Origin: a virus
Length of the DNA: 41,885 nucleotides
Strand: one strand, 5' to 3'
IMG/VR virus record: IMGVR_UViG_3300047457_000627
Span: 1 to 41,885 of that record
Below the pieces are notes generated by a model, which was not told where the DNA came from, did not search any database, and saw only the letters and a program-made list of their open reading frames with translations. The translations under genes were made by a program, and so were the position numbers. Below are positions 31,582-37,490 of the stretch, piece by piece (the first letter of the stretch is position 1; the number at the start of each line of letters is the position of its first letter).

Positions 31582-31633
31582 ACCCTACCGCCGGGGGTGC
31601 GCCCCGGGCGGGGTCGTGTCACAACTCTTCACA
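31582..31633 (-). promoter_or_regulatory. Direct-repeat promoter b
   Basis: The minus strand carries TGTGAAGAGTTGTGACA (31617-31633), identical to copy a, with TAGGGT (31582-31587) exactly 31 nt downstream of the second TGTGA. It overlaps the end of the wHTH gene and drives the 62-residue gene. Confidence 0.65.
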
Positions 31634-31892
31634 TTGGCCCCAGCCGGCGGATGCGGTACAGCCCGCGGCCGCTGCGGTAGTCGAGCAGGCCCGCCTCCCA
31701 CAAGCGGCGGAGGCGGTTGCTCACGGTGGCCTGGCTGCAGAGCCAGTGCCGCCGCAGCACGTCGGTCTCGATGTGGCAGGGCCGCTCCGGGAGCAGCTGC
31801 TCCAGGTCGAGCCAGTCGAGCAGCACGCTGTCGGACACGCGGTGGCGCAGGGACAGAAGGGTGTCAACTCCCAAGCAACTCCTAATCTGCAC
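31629..31892 (-). CDS. Winged-helix regulator, possibly 5'-truncated
   Basis: The protein body contains VLRRHWLCSQATVSNRLRRL and WEAGLLDYRSGRGLYRI, a clear winged-helix pattern (HTH, recognition helix, wing). GTG 31892 or TTG 31874 could start it; there is no ATG. The upstream sequence is the antisense of a PAAR remnant, so the native 5' end may have been cut off by the recombination that left that remnant. It could regulate the direct-repeat promoters, one of which overlaps its end, but there is no proof. Confidence 0.6.
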   Translation of the reverse strand: MQIRSCLGVDTLLSLRHRVSDSVLLDWLDLEQLLPERPCHIETDVLRRHWLCSQATVSNRLRRLWEAGLLDYRSGRGLYRIRRLGPM

Positions 31893-31935
31893 CAGCGTGG
31901 CGGCCGGGTCGCCCAACGTGTTCTGCGGGCCCTAG
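31887..31935 (+). pseudogene. PAAR gene 3'-end remnant
   Basis: These 49 bp match the last 49 bp of the PAAR gene (30849-30897) at 43 positions. Apart from the stop codon (TGA versus TAG) all differences are silent, and the frame ends in the same residues (TSVAAGSPNVFCGP). It is the leftover end of a second PAAR gene of related origin. Confidence 0.8.
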
Positions 31936-32312
31936 GCCGCCAGCGCCAGCTCAATCAGCTGCCGCTTCGCCAGCTTGCGGCGGATGCCGTAGCGCTGCCG
32001 GATCTGCCGGCAGGACAGCTGCTCGAGTTCCTGGCGGATGCTGATGACGCACGGCGCAGGCGTGGGCGCGGTGGGCACCAGCAGGCGGGCGTACCAGCAG
32101 CCGAGCCGCTCGGAGAGCACCGGCAACGCATCCCAGGCGCGCCGCGTGGCGCGACCGGCCAGCAGGGTGAGCACGATCAGGATCTGCAGGCCATGCAGCA
32201 CGATCTCGGCGACCTCGGCCCAGTCGATCGTGCGGTAAGCCCAGAGCAGGCCGCGGGCAGCGGCGCCGGTGATGCGGCCGGCAGCGCCGGCGATGGTGGT
32301 GGCGTTGGTCAT
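31932..32312 (-). CDS. Membrane-anchored protein with C-terminal helical motif, 126 aa
   Basis: ATG 32312 has GGAGGA on the minus strand. The protein has one hydrophobic segment (VAEIVLHGLQILIVLTLLAG) at about residues 33-52, a middle loop with RATRRAWDALPVLSERLG, and an end RQIRQRYGIRRKLAKRQLIE that resembles small SAP/Rho-N-type nucleic-acid-binding motifs. It is leftward; its stop abuts the PAAR remnant. Function is unknown. Confidence 0.65.
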   Translation of the reverse strand: MTNATTIAGAAGRITGAAARGLLWAYRTIDWAEVAEIVLHGLQILIVLTLLAGRATRRAWDALPVLSERLGCWYARLLVPTAPTPAPCVISIRQELEQLSCRQIRQRYGIRRKLAKRQLIELALAA

Positions 32313-32602
32313 GGTTCCTCCGGCCAATGCCGGGCGATGGTGGATCCGCTGGCGGCTCACTCGGCCGTCATCAGCGGGATGAAGGGGTGCCCCGTGATCG
32401 CTGCTCAGGGGCCAGGCAGGGCAGCTCTCGTGTCCGCTGCGGAGAATCCGGGGCGCGCTATCCGGCTTGTGGCCTGATTGGGGTGCCGGGCCAACCGGCG
32501 GTGCGGGCTTACTCAGGCCCTGTTGAGCTCGATTGTGGGGTCGTGTGCTCTGTTCCCCCCTAGACCGCGTTTTTAGCGAGGTGACGGTCCGCCTTCCCTC
32601 GT
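32313..32602 (-). other. Long untranslated leader of 126-aa gene
   Basis: Between a predicted start near 32602 and ATG 32312 lie 290 nt without an open frame of note on either strand. On the minus strand it has a GGCACCCCAATCAGGCC stretch similar to part of leaders A and B (GGCACCC-nn-TGAGTCC) and a stem GCCGG near the ribosome site. It may be a third, more diverged leader or the relic of a lost gene. Confidence 0.4.
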
Positions 32603-32608
32603 GATCAC

Positions 32609-32660
32609 AACCTACCGCCGGGAGACTGCATCGGGCGAGTTGATGTCACATCTCGTAATA
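32609..32660 (-). promoter_or_regulatory. Direct-repeat promoter c (diverged)
   Basis: The minus strand has TATTACGAGATGTGACA (32644-32660): the second TGTGA is intact and the first reads TATTA. TAGGTT (32609-32614) follows exactly 31 nt downstream. It faces the long leader of the 126-residue gene. Confidence 0.5.
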
Positions 32661-32683
32661 ATCCCGATGGCGGGGTGGAGTCT

Positions 32684-32697
32684 GCCCCCGAAGGGGC
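32684..32697 (-). terminator. Hairpin after coiled-coil gene B
   Basis: On the minus strand GCCCC-TTCG-GGGGC forms a five-pair stem 8 nt after the TGA of gene 32705-32896. No T-run follows. Confidence 0.3.
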
Positions 32698-32704
32698 CGC
32701 CGCA

Positions 32705-32896
32705 TCAGAACCACTCCTGCAGTTCTGCTGCGGCGTCCACCAGTCCGTTCTCGATGCCGTCTGCCATCTCGATCAGCTCCTGGCTCAGGGCCAGGCCGCG
32801 CTCGATCGAGGCGGTGTAGGCAGCGAGGGCCTCGTCGATCTCTGCGAACAGAGCGTCGATCTCGGCCTGGCTGGCGTTGCGGGTGGTGGCGTCCAT
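32705..32896 (-). CDS. Small coiled-coil protein B, 63 aa
   Basis: Starting MDATTRNASQAEIDALFAEI, this is the paralogue of the gene at 30939 with the same AEIDEALAAYTASIERGLAL core and an ELQEWF end. ATG 32896 has GGAG on the minus strand. It shares not only the protein but also its whole upstream region (leader and direct-repeat promoter) with gene A, so the unit has been duplicated or acquired twice. Confidence 0.8.
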   Translation of the reverse strand: MDATTRNASQAEIDALFAEIDEALAAYTASIERGLALSQELIEMADGIENGLVDAAAELQEWF

Positions 32897-33020
32897 CTGG
32901 ATCTCCGGTGAGTGGCGAGTCCCTGGCGGGGACTCATTGGGTGCCAGGTGTGGCCACCACCGGAGCGGGACGCTTCCCGCGAGCTATGCAGTTGTCCAGG
33001 TGCTGGGGCCGTGGCCCGCG
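32897..33020 (-). ncRNA. Structured 5' leader B (candidate cis-regulatory RNA)
   Basis: On the minus strand P1 (GGGCC-AC-GGCCC, 33006-33017) starts right after the predicted transcription start, followed by CAGCACCTGG, a GCGGGA/TCCCGC hairpin (32965-32980), a GAGTCCC/GGGACTC hairpin (32917-32935), and an outer stem pairing 32954-32963 with 32905-32915 next to the GGAG site. The last hairpin has one more G-C pair than in leader A, a compensatory change. Confidence 0.6.
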
Positions 33021-33025
33021 ATCAC

Positions 33026-33077
33026 ACGGTAAAGGCACGGCACGGCGCCGGGCGAGTCCATGTCACAACTCTTCATA
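33026..33077 (-). promoter_or_regulatory. Direct-repeat promoter d
   Basis: The minus strand has TATGAAGAGTTGTGACA (33061-33077) and TACCGT (33026-33031) exactly 31 nt downstream of the second repeat. Predicted start is at about 33019, two bases before leader hairpin P1. Confidence 0.65.
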
Positions 33078-33133
33078 TTAGCGCAGCAGCACCAGCTACA
33101 GCCAGCGCTGGCCAGCGTCGCTACCCTCCGGCC

Positions 33134-33268
33134 ATGGATGAGCAACAGGTGCGGCGGCTGATCGAGGACGCGATCCGCGACCACGAGATCCGCGTCGCGG
33201 CGATCTCCGGCGTGCTCGGCGTCCTGCTGATGATCGGCACCTGGCACGCGATCTGGCTCTGTCGGTGA
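33134..33268 (+). CDS. Small membrane protein, 44 aa
   Basis: The frame from ATG 33134 gives MDEQQVRRLIEDAIRDHE and then a single membrane segment (VAAISGVLGVLLMIGTW). It starts just after TACCCT (33122-33127), which would leave almost no leader, so the mRNA may be leaderless. It reads away from promoter d and ends exactly where the next leftward frame ends. Function is unknown. Confidence 0.6.
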   Translation: MDEQQVRRLIEDAIRDHEIRVAAISGVLGVLLMIGTWHAIWLCR

Positions 33269-33334
33269 TCACACCCCCAGGTCGTCGCTCACCCGGGCCA
33301 CAGCCGCCTGCGCGGCGGGGGAGAGATCAGTCAT
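33269..33334 (-). CDS. Micro-ORF or truncated gene, 21 aa
   Basis: The start ATG 33334 overlaps the end of the following-listed gene and the frame reads MTDLSPAAQAAVARVSDDLG before TGA. The beginning looks like the start of a longer helical protein, so it may be a truncated gene. It has no separate ribosome site. Low support. Confidence 0.3.
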   Translation of the reverse strand: MTDLSPAAQAAVARVSDDLGV

Positions 33335-33530
33335 CGATCGGCTCCCAGTCGATGGTGACATCGCGGCCGAAGCCGCAGGTTCCCCAGCGCACGATGCGGC
33401 GCTTGATGACCATTCCGGTCTCAACGATGCCCAGCGTGATCGGCACGAACGCTTCGCGCGGCGTGCCCGGTTTCGAGTTAAACCACCACAGCTCTCCGAT
33501 GCGGCCTCCTTCGCAGTTGATGATCACCAT
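33327..33530 (-). CDS. Unknown protein, 67 aa, paralogue of 37517 gene
   Basis: ATG 33530 is coupled to the Lar-like gene stop (TGATG) with GGGGAGG upstream. It shares I-N-x-x-x-G-R-I-G-E-L-W-W-x-N-S, L-G-I and R-W-G-T-x-G-x-G-R-D with the 60-residue protein at 37517-37699, so the two are paralogues. Small, probably beta-rich. No family is recognised. Confidence 0.7.
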   Translation of the reverse strand: MVIINCEGGRIGELWWFNSKPGTPREAFVPITLGIVETGMVIKRRIVRWGTCGFGRDVTIDWEPIDD

Positions 33531-34006
33531 CACTCCACCTCCCCGCTAAGCACCGGCAGGCCGGCGATCATGGCCGGCAATGCCGGGATGTCATGCGGGA
33601 GGCAGTGAGTCGCGTTGTCGTCGGTGACGGCGCTGCTCCAGTCCCAGCGGTCTGGTGCGTCCGGCAGCGGCCGGCCTATCCAGCATCGCCCCTGGTCATC
33701 GCACCAGCCCTCGCGCTCCCATGGCCGTTCACGCATCGGCACCGGCTGCAGCGATCCTTCCTCGCTGCTCATGTCCCAGGCTTCGCGGTAGTTGCCACCG
33801 ACTGGCCCGGCGATGGGCTCGGTCAGGGCGGCGCGGCGATTCCATGCGTCGCAAGCAGCGTCGTCGTCGCAGTACGGGTCAGCGGCCCGCTCATCGCAGG
33901 GGCCCTCAGTGCCGCACTCGTTGCATTCGATGTAGCCCTGAGATCCAGCGAACTCGTAGCGCAGGTTGGTGGAGCCGCAGAAAGGGCATGGCAACAGGTC
34001 AGCCAT
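33530..34006 (-). CDS. Lar-like restriction alleviation protein
   Basis: The 158-residue protein has a zinc ribbon at the start (LLPCPFCGSTNLRYEFAG, then IECNECGTEGP), followed by AACDAWNRRA, the standard signature of the Lar family. Lar of the Rac prophage lowers type I restriction. The C-terminal half (REAWDMSSEEGSLQPVPMRE, and later HDIPALPAMIAG) is longer than usual for Lar. ATG 34006 lies 35 nt after the predicted start of promoter e. Confidence 0.75.
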   Translation of the reverse strand: MADLLPCPFCGSTNLRYEFAGSQGYIECNECGTEGPCDERAADPYCDDDAACDAWNRRAALTEPIAGPVGGNYREAWDMSSEEGSLQPVPMRERPWEREGWCDDQGRCWIGRPLPDAPDRWDWSSAVTDDNATHCLPHDIPALPAMIAGLPVLSGEVE

Positions 34007-34047
34007 GGTCGAATTGGGTAGTGGGCGCCTCCGCCCTGGGCTCCCCC

Positions 34048-34099
34048 ATCTTCGGTAGCCGGCAGCCGCTTGACCGTCCAACCGTCACAAATTGTCACA
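34048..34099 (-). promoter_or_regulatory. Direct-repeat promoter e
   Basis: The minus strand has TGTGACAATTTGTGACG (34083-34099) with both TGTGA units intact, and GAAGAT (34048-34053) exactly 31 nt downstream. It drives the Lar-like gene. Confidence 0.6.
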
Positions 34100-34146
34100 T
34101 AACCGAGCTCAGCCTGAGCCGTGTCATTCCCACGCAGTTCCCACAG

Positions 34147-34174
34147 AAAAGCCCGGCGTCATGACTCGCCGGGC
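34147..34174 (-). terminator. Intrinsic terminator for the dcd operon
   Basis: On the minus strand GCCCGGCG (34174-34167) pairs with CGCCGGGC (34158-34151) around an eight-base loop, followed by TTTT (34150-34147). It ends leftward transcription coming from the operon that finishes at 34502, just before promoter e. Confidence 0.75.
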
Positions 34175-34241
34175 CCGTAGTCATGGTGACGACCCACCAA
34201 GCCGTCGTGCCTACGATACTGTCGATCTTCGCCTGGACGTT

Positions 34242-34520
34242 ATGTTCTGGCTTGACCTCAACCTGCCCCTCTCGGATGAGTTCGAGATCGAGAAGCAGGT
34301 GCGCTACGTCCGCGCTTGCACCAACATCGAGGAGCTGCGCAGCGTGACCATTGCACTGCTGCGCTTCGCCACTCAGCAGGCCCACGTCTCCAACCAGCTT
34401 GTCGCCCAGGTGGCCGAGATCGAGGCGGACCTGATCGGCCTGGGCCACTGCCCCGAGCCAACTGCAGAACATCACGCCATGGCGGCCGAGATCCTCGCCG
34501 CTCACCGCGCCAACAGCTGA
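34242..34520 (+). CDS. Small helical protein, 92 aa (NblA-like pattern possible)
   Basis: The protein begins MFWLDLNLPLSDEFEIEKQV and is predicted mainly helical (RYVRACTNIEELRSVTIALL, later VAQVAEIEADLIGL). The opening L-S-x-E-F-E-I-E-x-x-V followed by E-E-L-x-x-x-x-x-x-L-L recalls phycobilisome-degradation proteins of the NblA type known in some cyanophages, but the match is weak and lengths differ. ATG 34242 follows a TACGATACT -10-like box (34211-34219). It overlaps the end of a leftward gene by 19 nt. Confidence 0.6.
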   Translation: MFWLDLNLPLSDEFEIEKQVRYVRACTNIEELRSVTIALLRFATQQAHVSNQLVAQVAEIEADLIGLGHCPEPTAEHHAMAAEILAAHRANS

Positions 34521-34666
34521 TCCAGGTAGAGATCCGCTTGCCAGCGGTCTTCGCAGTAGCGGCAGTAACCGTGAGCGCAAGCGCGGTGGTAGATCTCACC
34601 GCGCTCGTTCTCCAGCAGCTCGATGCTGCCGCCATTGCGCTCCCAGCGATCGATCACTGTGCTCAC
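34502..34666 (-). CDS. Unknown protein with CxxC-like motif, 54 aa
   Basis: GTG 34666 overlaps the stop of the 29-residue gene (GTGA), so translation is coupled. It contains RACAHGYCRYCEDRWQADLY, with three cysteines and a histidine spaced like a small zinc site. It is the last gene of the dcd operon. Function is unknown. Confidence 0.65.
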   Translation of the reverse strand: MSTVIDRWERNGGSIELLENERGEIYHRACAHGYCRYCEDRWQADLYLDQLLAR

Positions 34667-34752
34667 GGCAAGATCCGCGACGCCAGCCACAGGCTAAGTC
34701 CGCAGATCAGCCAGTAGCAGGCGATCAGCACAAGCACGTCATGCAAGCTCAT
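34663..34752 (-). CDS. Micro-protein with one membrane segment, 29 aa
   Basis: The frame from ATG 34752 reads MSLHDVLVLIACYWLICGLS and then SLWLASRILP. It is almost entirely hydrophobic. It begins inside the previous gene and ends in a GTGA overlap with the next, and these couplings are why I believe it is translated in spite of its size. It may be a membrane micro-protein that alters the host cell. Confidence 0.55.
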   Translation of the reverse strand: MSLHDVLVLIACYWLICGLSLWLASRILP

Positions 34753-34945
34753 CGGCGTCAGCCTCCTGGCGATGGATCCAGGTTTTCAGCTCGGCCACAT
34801 AGTGGCGCAGGACCTGGGCCTGCTGCAGGTGGAAGCGATCGCCGGTGGCGAAGTAAAGACGGTTGTGGCGATCGACCGCCTGCAGCGCCTGGTGGATCAG
34901 CACGTTCCAGTGCTCGCGCACCGGCGTGTTCCACTCGCGCGGCAT
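34739..34945 (-). CDS. Unknown helical protein, 68 aa
   Basis: The sequence MPREWNTPVREHWNVLIHQA continues as one long helix-rich chain (LQQAQVLRHYVAELKTWIHR). ATG 34945 follows the dcd stop with GGGG upstream. No family is recognised. It is in the operon with dcd. Confidence 0.65.
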   Translation of the reverse strand: MPREWNTPVREHWNVLIHQALQAVDRHNRLYFATGDRFHLQQAQVLRHYVAELKTWIHRQEADADELA

Positions 34946-34949
34946 GGCG

Positions 34950-35468
34950 TCACCCCTTGCTGGCGGTGACTTGCTGATCGCAGTTGTAGCGACCCGTCAC
35001 CGCGTAGCTGCGCTGAGGCGTGTTGGCCATCTGATGGAACACCATCTGTCCAATCTTCATCCCAGGCCACAGCGCGACCGGGTGCAGCTGGCGGCTGTTG
35101 TGGAGCTCCATGGTGAGCCGGCTGCCGTACCAGCCCGGGTCGCAGTAGCCCGCCATCAGGTGCTCCAGGCCCTCGCGGGCTCGTGAGCTCTTGAGCATGA
35201 ACTGCGCAGCCACATCATGCGGCAGGTTGAACGTCTCCACCGTCTCGGCCAGCACGAACTGCCCAGGCCGCAGCAGGTAGGGGTTCTCATGCGTGTGACC
35301 AGCGAGGGGGTAAGGCACCATCTCAGGCCCCTGGGCCGACTCGATCAGCAACGTGTCACCGAGGCGCACGTCAAGGCTGGCGGGGTTTACCAGCTCAGGA
35401 TCAAAGGGAATCACCATCTCATCGCTGCCCATGCAGCGGGCGGTGATCTGCCAGTCGCAAAGGATCAC
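34950..35468 (-). CDS. dcd: dCTP deaminase (Dcd/DUT-like)
   Basis: The 172-residue enzyme has the Dcd blocks in order: PASLDVRLGDTLLIE, LAETVETFNLPHDVAAQ, the catalytic SSRAREGLEHLMAG, and GWYGSRLTMELHNS (Glu121 as general base), then LWPGMKIGQMVF. It turns dCTP into dUTP (or dUMP if bifunctional), which feeds dTTP supply for phage replication. GTG 35468 overlaps the upstream stop and has a strong GGAGG (minus strand). No thymidylate synthase or separate dUTPase is seen here. Confidence 0.92.
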   Translation of the reverse strand: MILCDWQITARCMGSDEMVIPFDPELVNPASLDVRLGDTLLIESAQGPEMVPYPLAGHTHENPYLLRPGQFVLAETVETFNLPHDVAAQFMLKSSRAREGLEHLMAGYCDPGWYGSRLTMELHNSRQLHPVALWPGMKIGQMVFHQMANTPQRSYAVTGRYNCDQQVTASKG

Positions 35469-35620
35469 TGGCTCACCTCCTGCTGCTGCGCAGCCTGAGC
35501 CAGGCCGGTGTAAAGGCAGTGCATCGGATGGTCGTGGTTGTGGCGACCGTCCTGCGCATACCAGGCCTCGAGCTGTTCCTGGCGCGCTTGCTGCTCGATC
35601 GGGTTGCAGTCGGAGTTCAT
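35465..35620 (-). CDS. Unknown protein, 51 aa
   Basis: ATG 35620 overlaps the stop of the 107-residue gene. The sequence NPIEQQARQEQLEAWYAQDG is followed by GRHNHDHPMHCLYTGLA and a Gln-rich end. Five His and two Cys could bind metal. Its end holds the ribosome site of dcd, so the two are coupled. Confidence 0.6.
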   Translation of the reverse strand: MNSDCNPIEQQARQEQLEAWYAQDGRHNHDHPMHCLYTGLAQAAQQQEVSQ

Positions 35621-35943
35621 CAGATGATCGTGCGGGTGTTGTGGTTAGGGTCGGTCTCGTCGAGGTGGCACTCGGGGCCAAAGCCGGTGGCGAGCACCTC
35701 CTCTCTTGCTGGCCCTGCAGAGCCGGCCACGTGTTCGGCGTCGGCCGCCTCCAGGCTGGCGATCCAGGAGCGGATGCTGTCGCCTGTTGGCGTTTTCACC
35801 GGCCACGCCAACCAGCGCAGCATGGCCCTGGTGTCGCGGAACAGCTGGCTCACGTCCGGCTTCCAGGCGATAAACCAGCGGCCGTTCCAGTCGCGCCCGG
35901 TCTCGATGCAGAGGCCACGGGCATGAAGGCGCTCGCGCTTCAT
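35620..35943 (-). CDS. Unknown protein, 107 aa
   Basis: ATG 35943 overlaps the upstream TGA. Sequence features: KRERLHARGLCIETGRDWNG, several Trp residues in WFIAWKPDVSQLFRDTRAML, and a polar C-terminus ending DPNHNTRTII. No family is recognised. It is in the middle of the dcd operon. Confidence 0.65.
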   Translation of the reverse strand: MKRERLHARGLCIETGRDWNGRWFIAWKPDVSQLFRDTRAMLRWLAWPVKTPTGDSIRSWIASLEAADAEHVAGSAGPAREEVLATGFGPECHLDETDPNHNTRTII

Positions 35944-36158
35944 GTCGACAGCGTGACGATCGGCTTGCCGGAGAGCTCCAGCTGGCTGATGCGCCACTCG
36001 ATGCCCACGCTGTCCATCACCAGGTAGTGAGGCCAGCTGTGAGCAGCGAGCTGACAGAGCACGACGGCGCGCTCATCCTGGGGCCAGGTGCGGACGTAGA
36101 CGTGATCACCAGGCTCGAAGCGCCAGGGCTGATGGTTGAGCAGGTAGACGCGGCTCAT
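35940..36158 (-). CDS. Unknown beta-rich protein, 72 aa
   Basis: The protein MSRVYLLNHQPWRFEPGDHV contains VRTWPQDERAVVLCQLAAHS and a YLVMDSVGIEWRIS part with alternating hydrophobics, suggesting a small SH3-like barrel. Start and stop overlap both neighbours (ATGA). No family is assigned. Confidence 0.65.
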   Translation of the reverse strand: MSRVYLLNHQPWRFEPGDHVYVRTWPQDERAVVLCQLAAHSWPHYLVMDSVGIEWRISQLELSGKPIVTLST

Positions 36159-36355
36159 GGTCGGATGACGCGGATTTCAGTGGCCCAGCCCCAGCACAGC
36201 CGCAGGAGCTGCTGGCGCTCAATGGCGATGTCGATGTTCGGCGCGCGCCAGGCCTTGGTCTGATCGTTGTCGATGGCGAGCACCGGCGGAATCGGCTCGC
36301 CGTCGCCCTGGGGCGCTGTGATCCAGCGGCCGCCGCGCATGAGTGCGTAGCTCAC
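36155..36355 (-). CDS. Unknown protein, 66 aa
   Basis: GTG 36355 overlaps the TGA of the membrane protein upstream. It reads SYALMRGGRWITAPQGDGEP and later DIAIERQQLLRLCWGWATEI. Coupled at both ends. No family is recognised. An internal ATG 36340 could be an alternative start. Confidence 0.6.
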   Translation of the reverse strand: MSYALMRGGRWITAPQGDGEPIPPVLAIDNDQTKAWRAPNIDIAIERQQLLRLCWGWATEIRVIRP

Positions 36356-36510
36356 AGCTTCACTCCGTCGCGCTGCAGTTGCTTGCAGGCCAGCTCGGCC
36401 CCGGCGCGGCAGTCGCGCCGCGTCATGTCGGTGAGGCTGCTGGTCAGCGCGAACCAGAACCCGGTAATGATCGCTGCCCATAGGGCGGCGGCGGCAATAG
36501 TCGATCGCAT
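36352..36510 (-). CDS. Small membrane protein, 52 aa
   Basis: ATG 36510 is the first start after promoter f. The protein begins MRSTIAAAALWAAIITGFWF, an N-terminal membrane segment or uncleaved signal, then a polar part with two Cys (RRDCRAGAELACKQL). It is the first gene of the dcd operon. Function is unknown; phages often carry such membrane micro-proteins early. Confidence 0.65.
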   Translation of the reverse strand: MRSTIAAAALWAAIITGFWFALTSSLTDMTRRDCRAGAELACKQLQRDGVKL

Positions 36511-36534
36511 GGTAAGTGGGATGCGGACGGGCCA

Positions 36535-36586
36535 ATCATCGGCACTGCAGCAGCTGATGGCGATGCCGTTGTCACAATCGTTCACA
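36535..36586 (-). promoter_or_regulatory. Direct-repeat promoter f
   Basis: The minus strand has TGTGAACGATTGTGACA (36570-36586), and GATGAT (36535-36540) exactly 31 nt downstream. It precedes the nine-gene dcd operon. A TAGGCT hexamer (36601-36606) faces the HNH gene on the other side. Confidence 0.65.
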
Positions 36587-36627
36587 CCGCAGAATCCTCC
36601 TAGGCTGGCCGCAGCAGCACGCAGCCC

Positions 36628-36915
36628 ATGCAGGCGCGGATCGAGGGCGCAGAGCTCGTCACCCGCCGCAGCTGGAGGCAACGCATCTTCGAGGCCTGGG
36701 ATCATCGCTGCGCTTACTGCAACGCGCCGGCGCAGTCGCTCGATCACATCTGGCCGAAGTGCAAAGGCGGCCTTACGGTGCGCGCCAACCTGGCGCCGGC
36801 ATGTCTGCCATGCAACAGGCAGAAGGGGCACCGCGAGGTGTTCAGCTGGTGGCGTGAGCAGCCCTACTGGAGCGAGATCGGTCAAGCCAAGCTGCTCGAC
36901 TGGCTCACCTCATAG
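36628..36915 (+). CDS. HNH endonuclease
   Basis: The 95-residue protein has the HNH core: CAYCNAPAQSLDHIWPKCKG, then NLAPACLPCNRQKGH, with the two CxxC pairs and the DH of the betabeta-alpha-metal fold. It cuts DNA and may be a homing enzyme or a packaging helper; being far from the terminase, the latter is less likely. Rightward, divergent from promoter f, it overlaps the end of the convergent gene by 34 nt. Confidence 0.88.
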   Translation: MQARIEGAELVTRRSWRQRIFEAWDHRCAYCNAPAQSLDHIWPKCKGGLTVRANLAPACLPCNRQKGHREVFSWWREQPYWSEIGQAKLLDWLTS

Positions 36916-37382
36916 AGGCTGCAGTCAGCAGCGAACGCTGGACCCTCTTCGAGCGGATCGGGGAAGCCCATCCCGCAGCGATCGCCTTTCCAGTGATCGC
37001 AGGCATGGCACGACACACTTGGATCGGGGCGTTGTTGCACGTGGCGACGCGGCAGCTCGGGCAGTATGCGCGCGTGCAAAGTGCCGCGTCGGATCGCGGC
37101 GACCGCCTCCTTCGATCGGCCGAGCTCGCGGGCGAGCTTGACGCTGCTGAGCGGCGACGTGAGCACCAGGCGCACTTCGTCCTCGGTCATTGGCGGCTTC
37201 GAGCGGTAGCCCTTGCGAGCGTTGGGGTCGCGGCCCTGAAACGGTCGCTCGCCGACCCATGTCGTCCAGCGGTGGGAGCACTCGTGGCAGTGATGGCGGC
37301 GCCGGCGGCCGCCAGTACGAACGGGGCGAGTTTCGATCACCCGCGTGTGGCTGCTTCTGCAGCTCGGGCAGTCAGTGGTCAT
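36882..37382 (-). CDS. Zinc-ribbon protein with NrdR-like start, 166 aa
   Basis: The N-terminus DCPSCRSSHTRVIETRP, then RRRRHHCHECSHRWTTW is a zinc ribbon like that of NrdR regulators. The middle has an HTH-like VKLARELGRSKEAVAAIRRG, and the end has a second Cys set (SCHACDHWKGDRCGMG). It lacks the NrdR ATP cone, so it is probably a phage transcription factor or nuclease. Start ATG 37382 has no ribosome site at the usual distance; GGAGG is about 15 nt upstream. Confidence 0.7.
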   Translation of the reverse strand: MTTDCPSCRSSHTRVIETRPVRTGGRRRRHHCHECSHRWTTWVGERPFQGRDPNARKGYRSKPPMTEDEVRLVLTSPLSSVKLARELGRSKEAVAAIRRGTLHARILPELPRRHVQQRPDPSVSCHACDHWKGDRCGMGFPDPLEEGPAFAADCSLYEVSQSSSLA

Positions 37383-37490
37383 CAGGAGAAGAAGGGCCGG
37401 GCCTCCGATACCGCACACTGCGGCAGCCGAGACCCCAGGCTCGACTGCGGCGGCGCTCGCCCTTACGGGTGGAGCCGACCCGGCTGGGGG

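Noticed and set aside
31291-36586. TGTGA units as CRP-type (TGTGA-N6-TCACA) sites
   Set aside because: The units are direct repeats 10 bp apart, not inverted repeats, so they do not form CRP palindromes.
36628-36915. HNH gene as terminase-linked packaging nuclease
   Set aside because: It is more than 30 kb from the terminase genes in this window, on a different transcription unit.
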